From the NCBI GenBank assembly GCA_943332445.1, contig CALQPL010000080.1, positions 1 to 5,950 of the forward strand: a DNA stretch of 5,950 nt. The letters run 5' to 3'. Source of the stretch: Bifidobacterium breve. GTDB lineage: Bacteria; Actinomycetota; Actinomycetes; UBA12327. How positions within the stretch are numbered: position 1 is the first letter of the stretch; each line of letters opens with the position of its first letter. A model generated the notes under the pieces. It was not told the origin of the DNA. It worked only from the letters and a program-made list of their open reading frames with translations, and ran no database searches. The translations under genes and the position numbers were made by a program. Of the stretch, positions 5,467 through 5,950 are shown piece after piece.

Positions 5467-5950
5467 TGTCGCAAACAACCTCTTCAACGCAGCTCGACAT
5501 CGCAGGTATCGCGGCTGCGTTGAAGGGGAAGATTCGCGGACAAGCCGTGGCTGTCACGCTGTTCCGCGATGCGATTCATCCGGCCTACACCTCGAGTGAG
5601 CGAGTAGATGCGTGCGCTATTTTGCGCATCGCTCGCGATGAGGACCGTCCGGTTCACATGAACAGCGAAAACCATGACTGCTCACACGGTTCGTTCTTGA
5701 CCGGCTTCGACGATGGCAACGAACTCATTGCTTCAGGGCGTCTGCTCCCAGTCTTCATCCCGGCCTACACCGATCACGCAGGTCTGGCCGTCAACAGTGG
5801 CAAGTTCCGACTGCCCACTGGCTCGATGAAGGGACTGGGAGCAGCTCCCTTGGAGAAGGTTCCCGCCGGAGCCGAGATCGAATGGATCGTTGTGGTGTGT
5901 GAGCCGGTGATGGCTTCACAGATCGCCGCAGCACGTGCCGTCGAAGATGG
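5466..5950 (+). CDS. DUF169 family protein, 3' partial
   Basis: An open frame of 161 complete codons runs from the ATG at 5466 off the right edge with no stop. It matches the DUF169 (COG2043) pattern: an N-terminal GQAVAVTLF strand (25-33), the first cysteine motif VDACAILRIAR (47-57; C50), then SENHDCSHGSF (67-77; H70, C72, H74) and, further on, GAAPLEKVPAG and a hydrophobic strand IEWIVVVCEP before an Ala-rich helix. The Cys/His residues are suitable for metal or cofactor binding, but the family's function is unknown and I assign none. The start is supported by GGAG at 5457-5460, 5 nt upstream and inside the end of the SRPBCC gene, and by the TAATG overlap, which implies translational coupling. 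Family members are commonly somewhat over 200 residues long, so roughly the last quarter is probably missing. Confidence 0.83.
   Translation, partial: MSQTTSSTQLDIAGIAAALKGKIRGQAVAVTLFRDAIHPAYTSSERVDACAILRIARDEDRPVHMNSENHDCSHGSFLTGFDDGNELIASGRLLPVFIPAYTDHAGLAVNSGKFRLPTGSMKGLGAAPLEKVPAGAEIEWIVVVCEPVMASQIAAARAVED

Noticed and set aside
1..5950. CRISPR array, insertion sequence, integrase, toxin-antitoxin or defence genes
   Set aside because: No regularly spaced repeats, terminal inverted repeats or matching protein families are visible on either strand.

Overview
The window looks like a piece of a mid-GC actinobacterial chromosome. The evidence is an N-acetylmuramoyl-L-alanine amidase of the mycobacterial Rv3717/Ami1 type (including its cysteine pair), GTG starts, mostly purine-rich ribosome binding sites, and one gene that appears to be leaderless. 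Base composition is only moderately GC-rich by eye, which would suit an aquatic actinobacterium, but that placement is inference. I see no mobile element, CRISPR array, rRNA or phage gene. All genes look intact except the two cut by the window edges.

Left part (1-2778). A 5'-truncated zinc amidase for peptidoglycan remodelling runs on the plus strand and converges on a small four-helix DUF1761 membrane protein on the minus strand. That gene is divergent from a DUF1801 (YdhG/Fra-like) protein on the plus strand, across a 125-bp gap. Next comes a membrane-anchored or secreted, cysteine-rich YHYH-domain protein on the plus strand, preceded by short inverted and direct repeats.

Middle part (2775-4883), minus strand. 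Read in its own direction, the order is tRNA-CAU, a short 'core' cobalamin-independent methionine synthase with all zinc ligands, then a single-repeat six-helix voltage-gated cation channel. The channel gene ends convergently with the YHYH gene, and the two stop codons share bases. The tRNA and methionine synthase are 66 bp apart with no terminator between them, so co-transcription is possible.

Right part (5017-5950), plus strand. An SRPBCC-fold protein is followed, with a TAATG stop/start overlap, by a DUF169 protein that runs off the right edge. This two-gene unit is the best candidate here for an uncharacterised functional pair.

Most of the window reads as ordinary chromosomal housekeeping and accessory genes, and I see no clear defence or mobile system. 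The points most worth a second look are the SRPBCC-DUF169 pair, the tRNA-methionine synthase arrangement with no visible MesX partner, and the channel's unusual pore motif.
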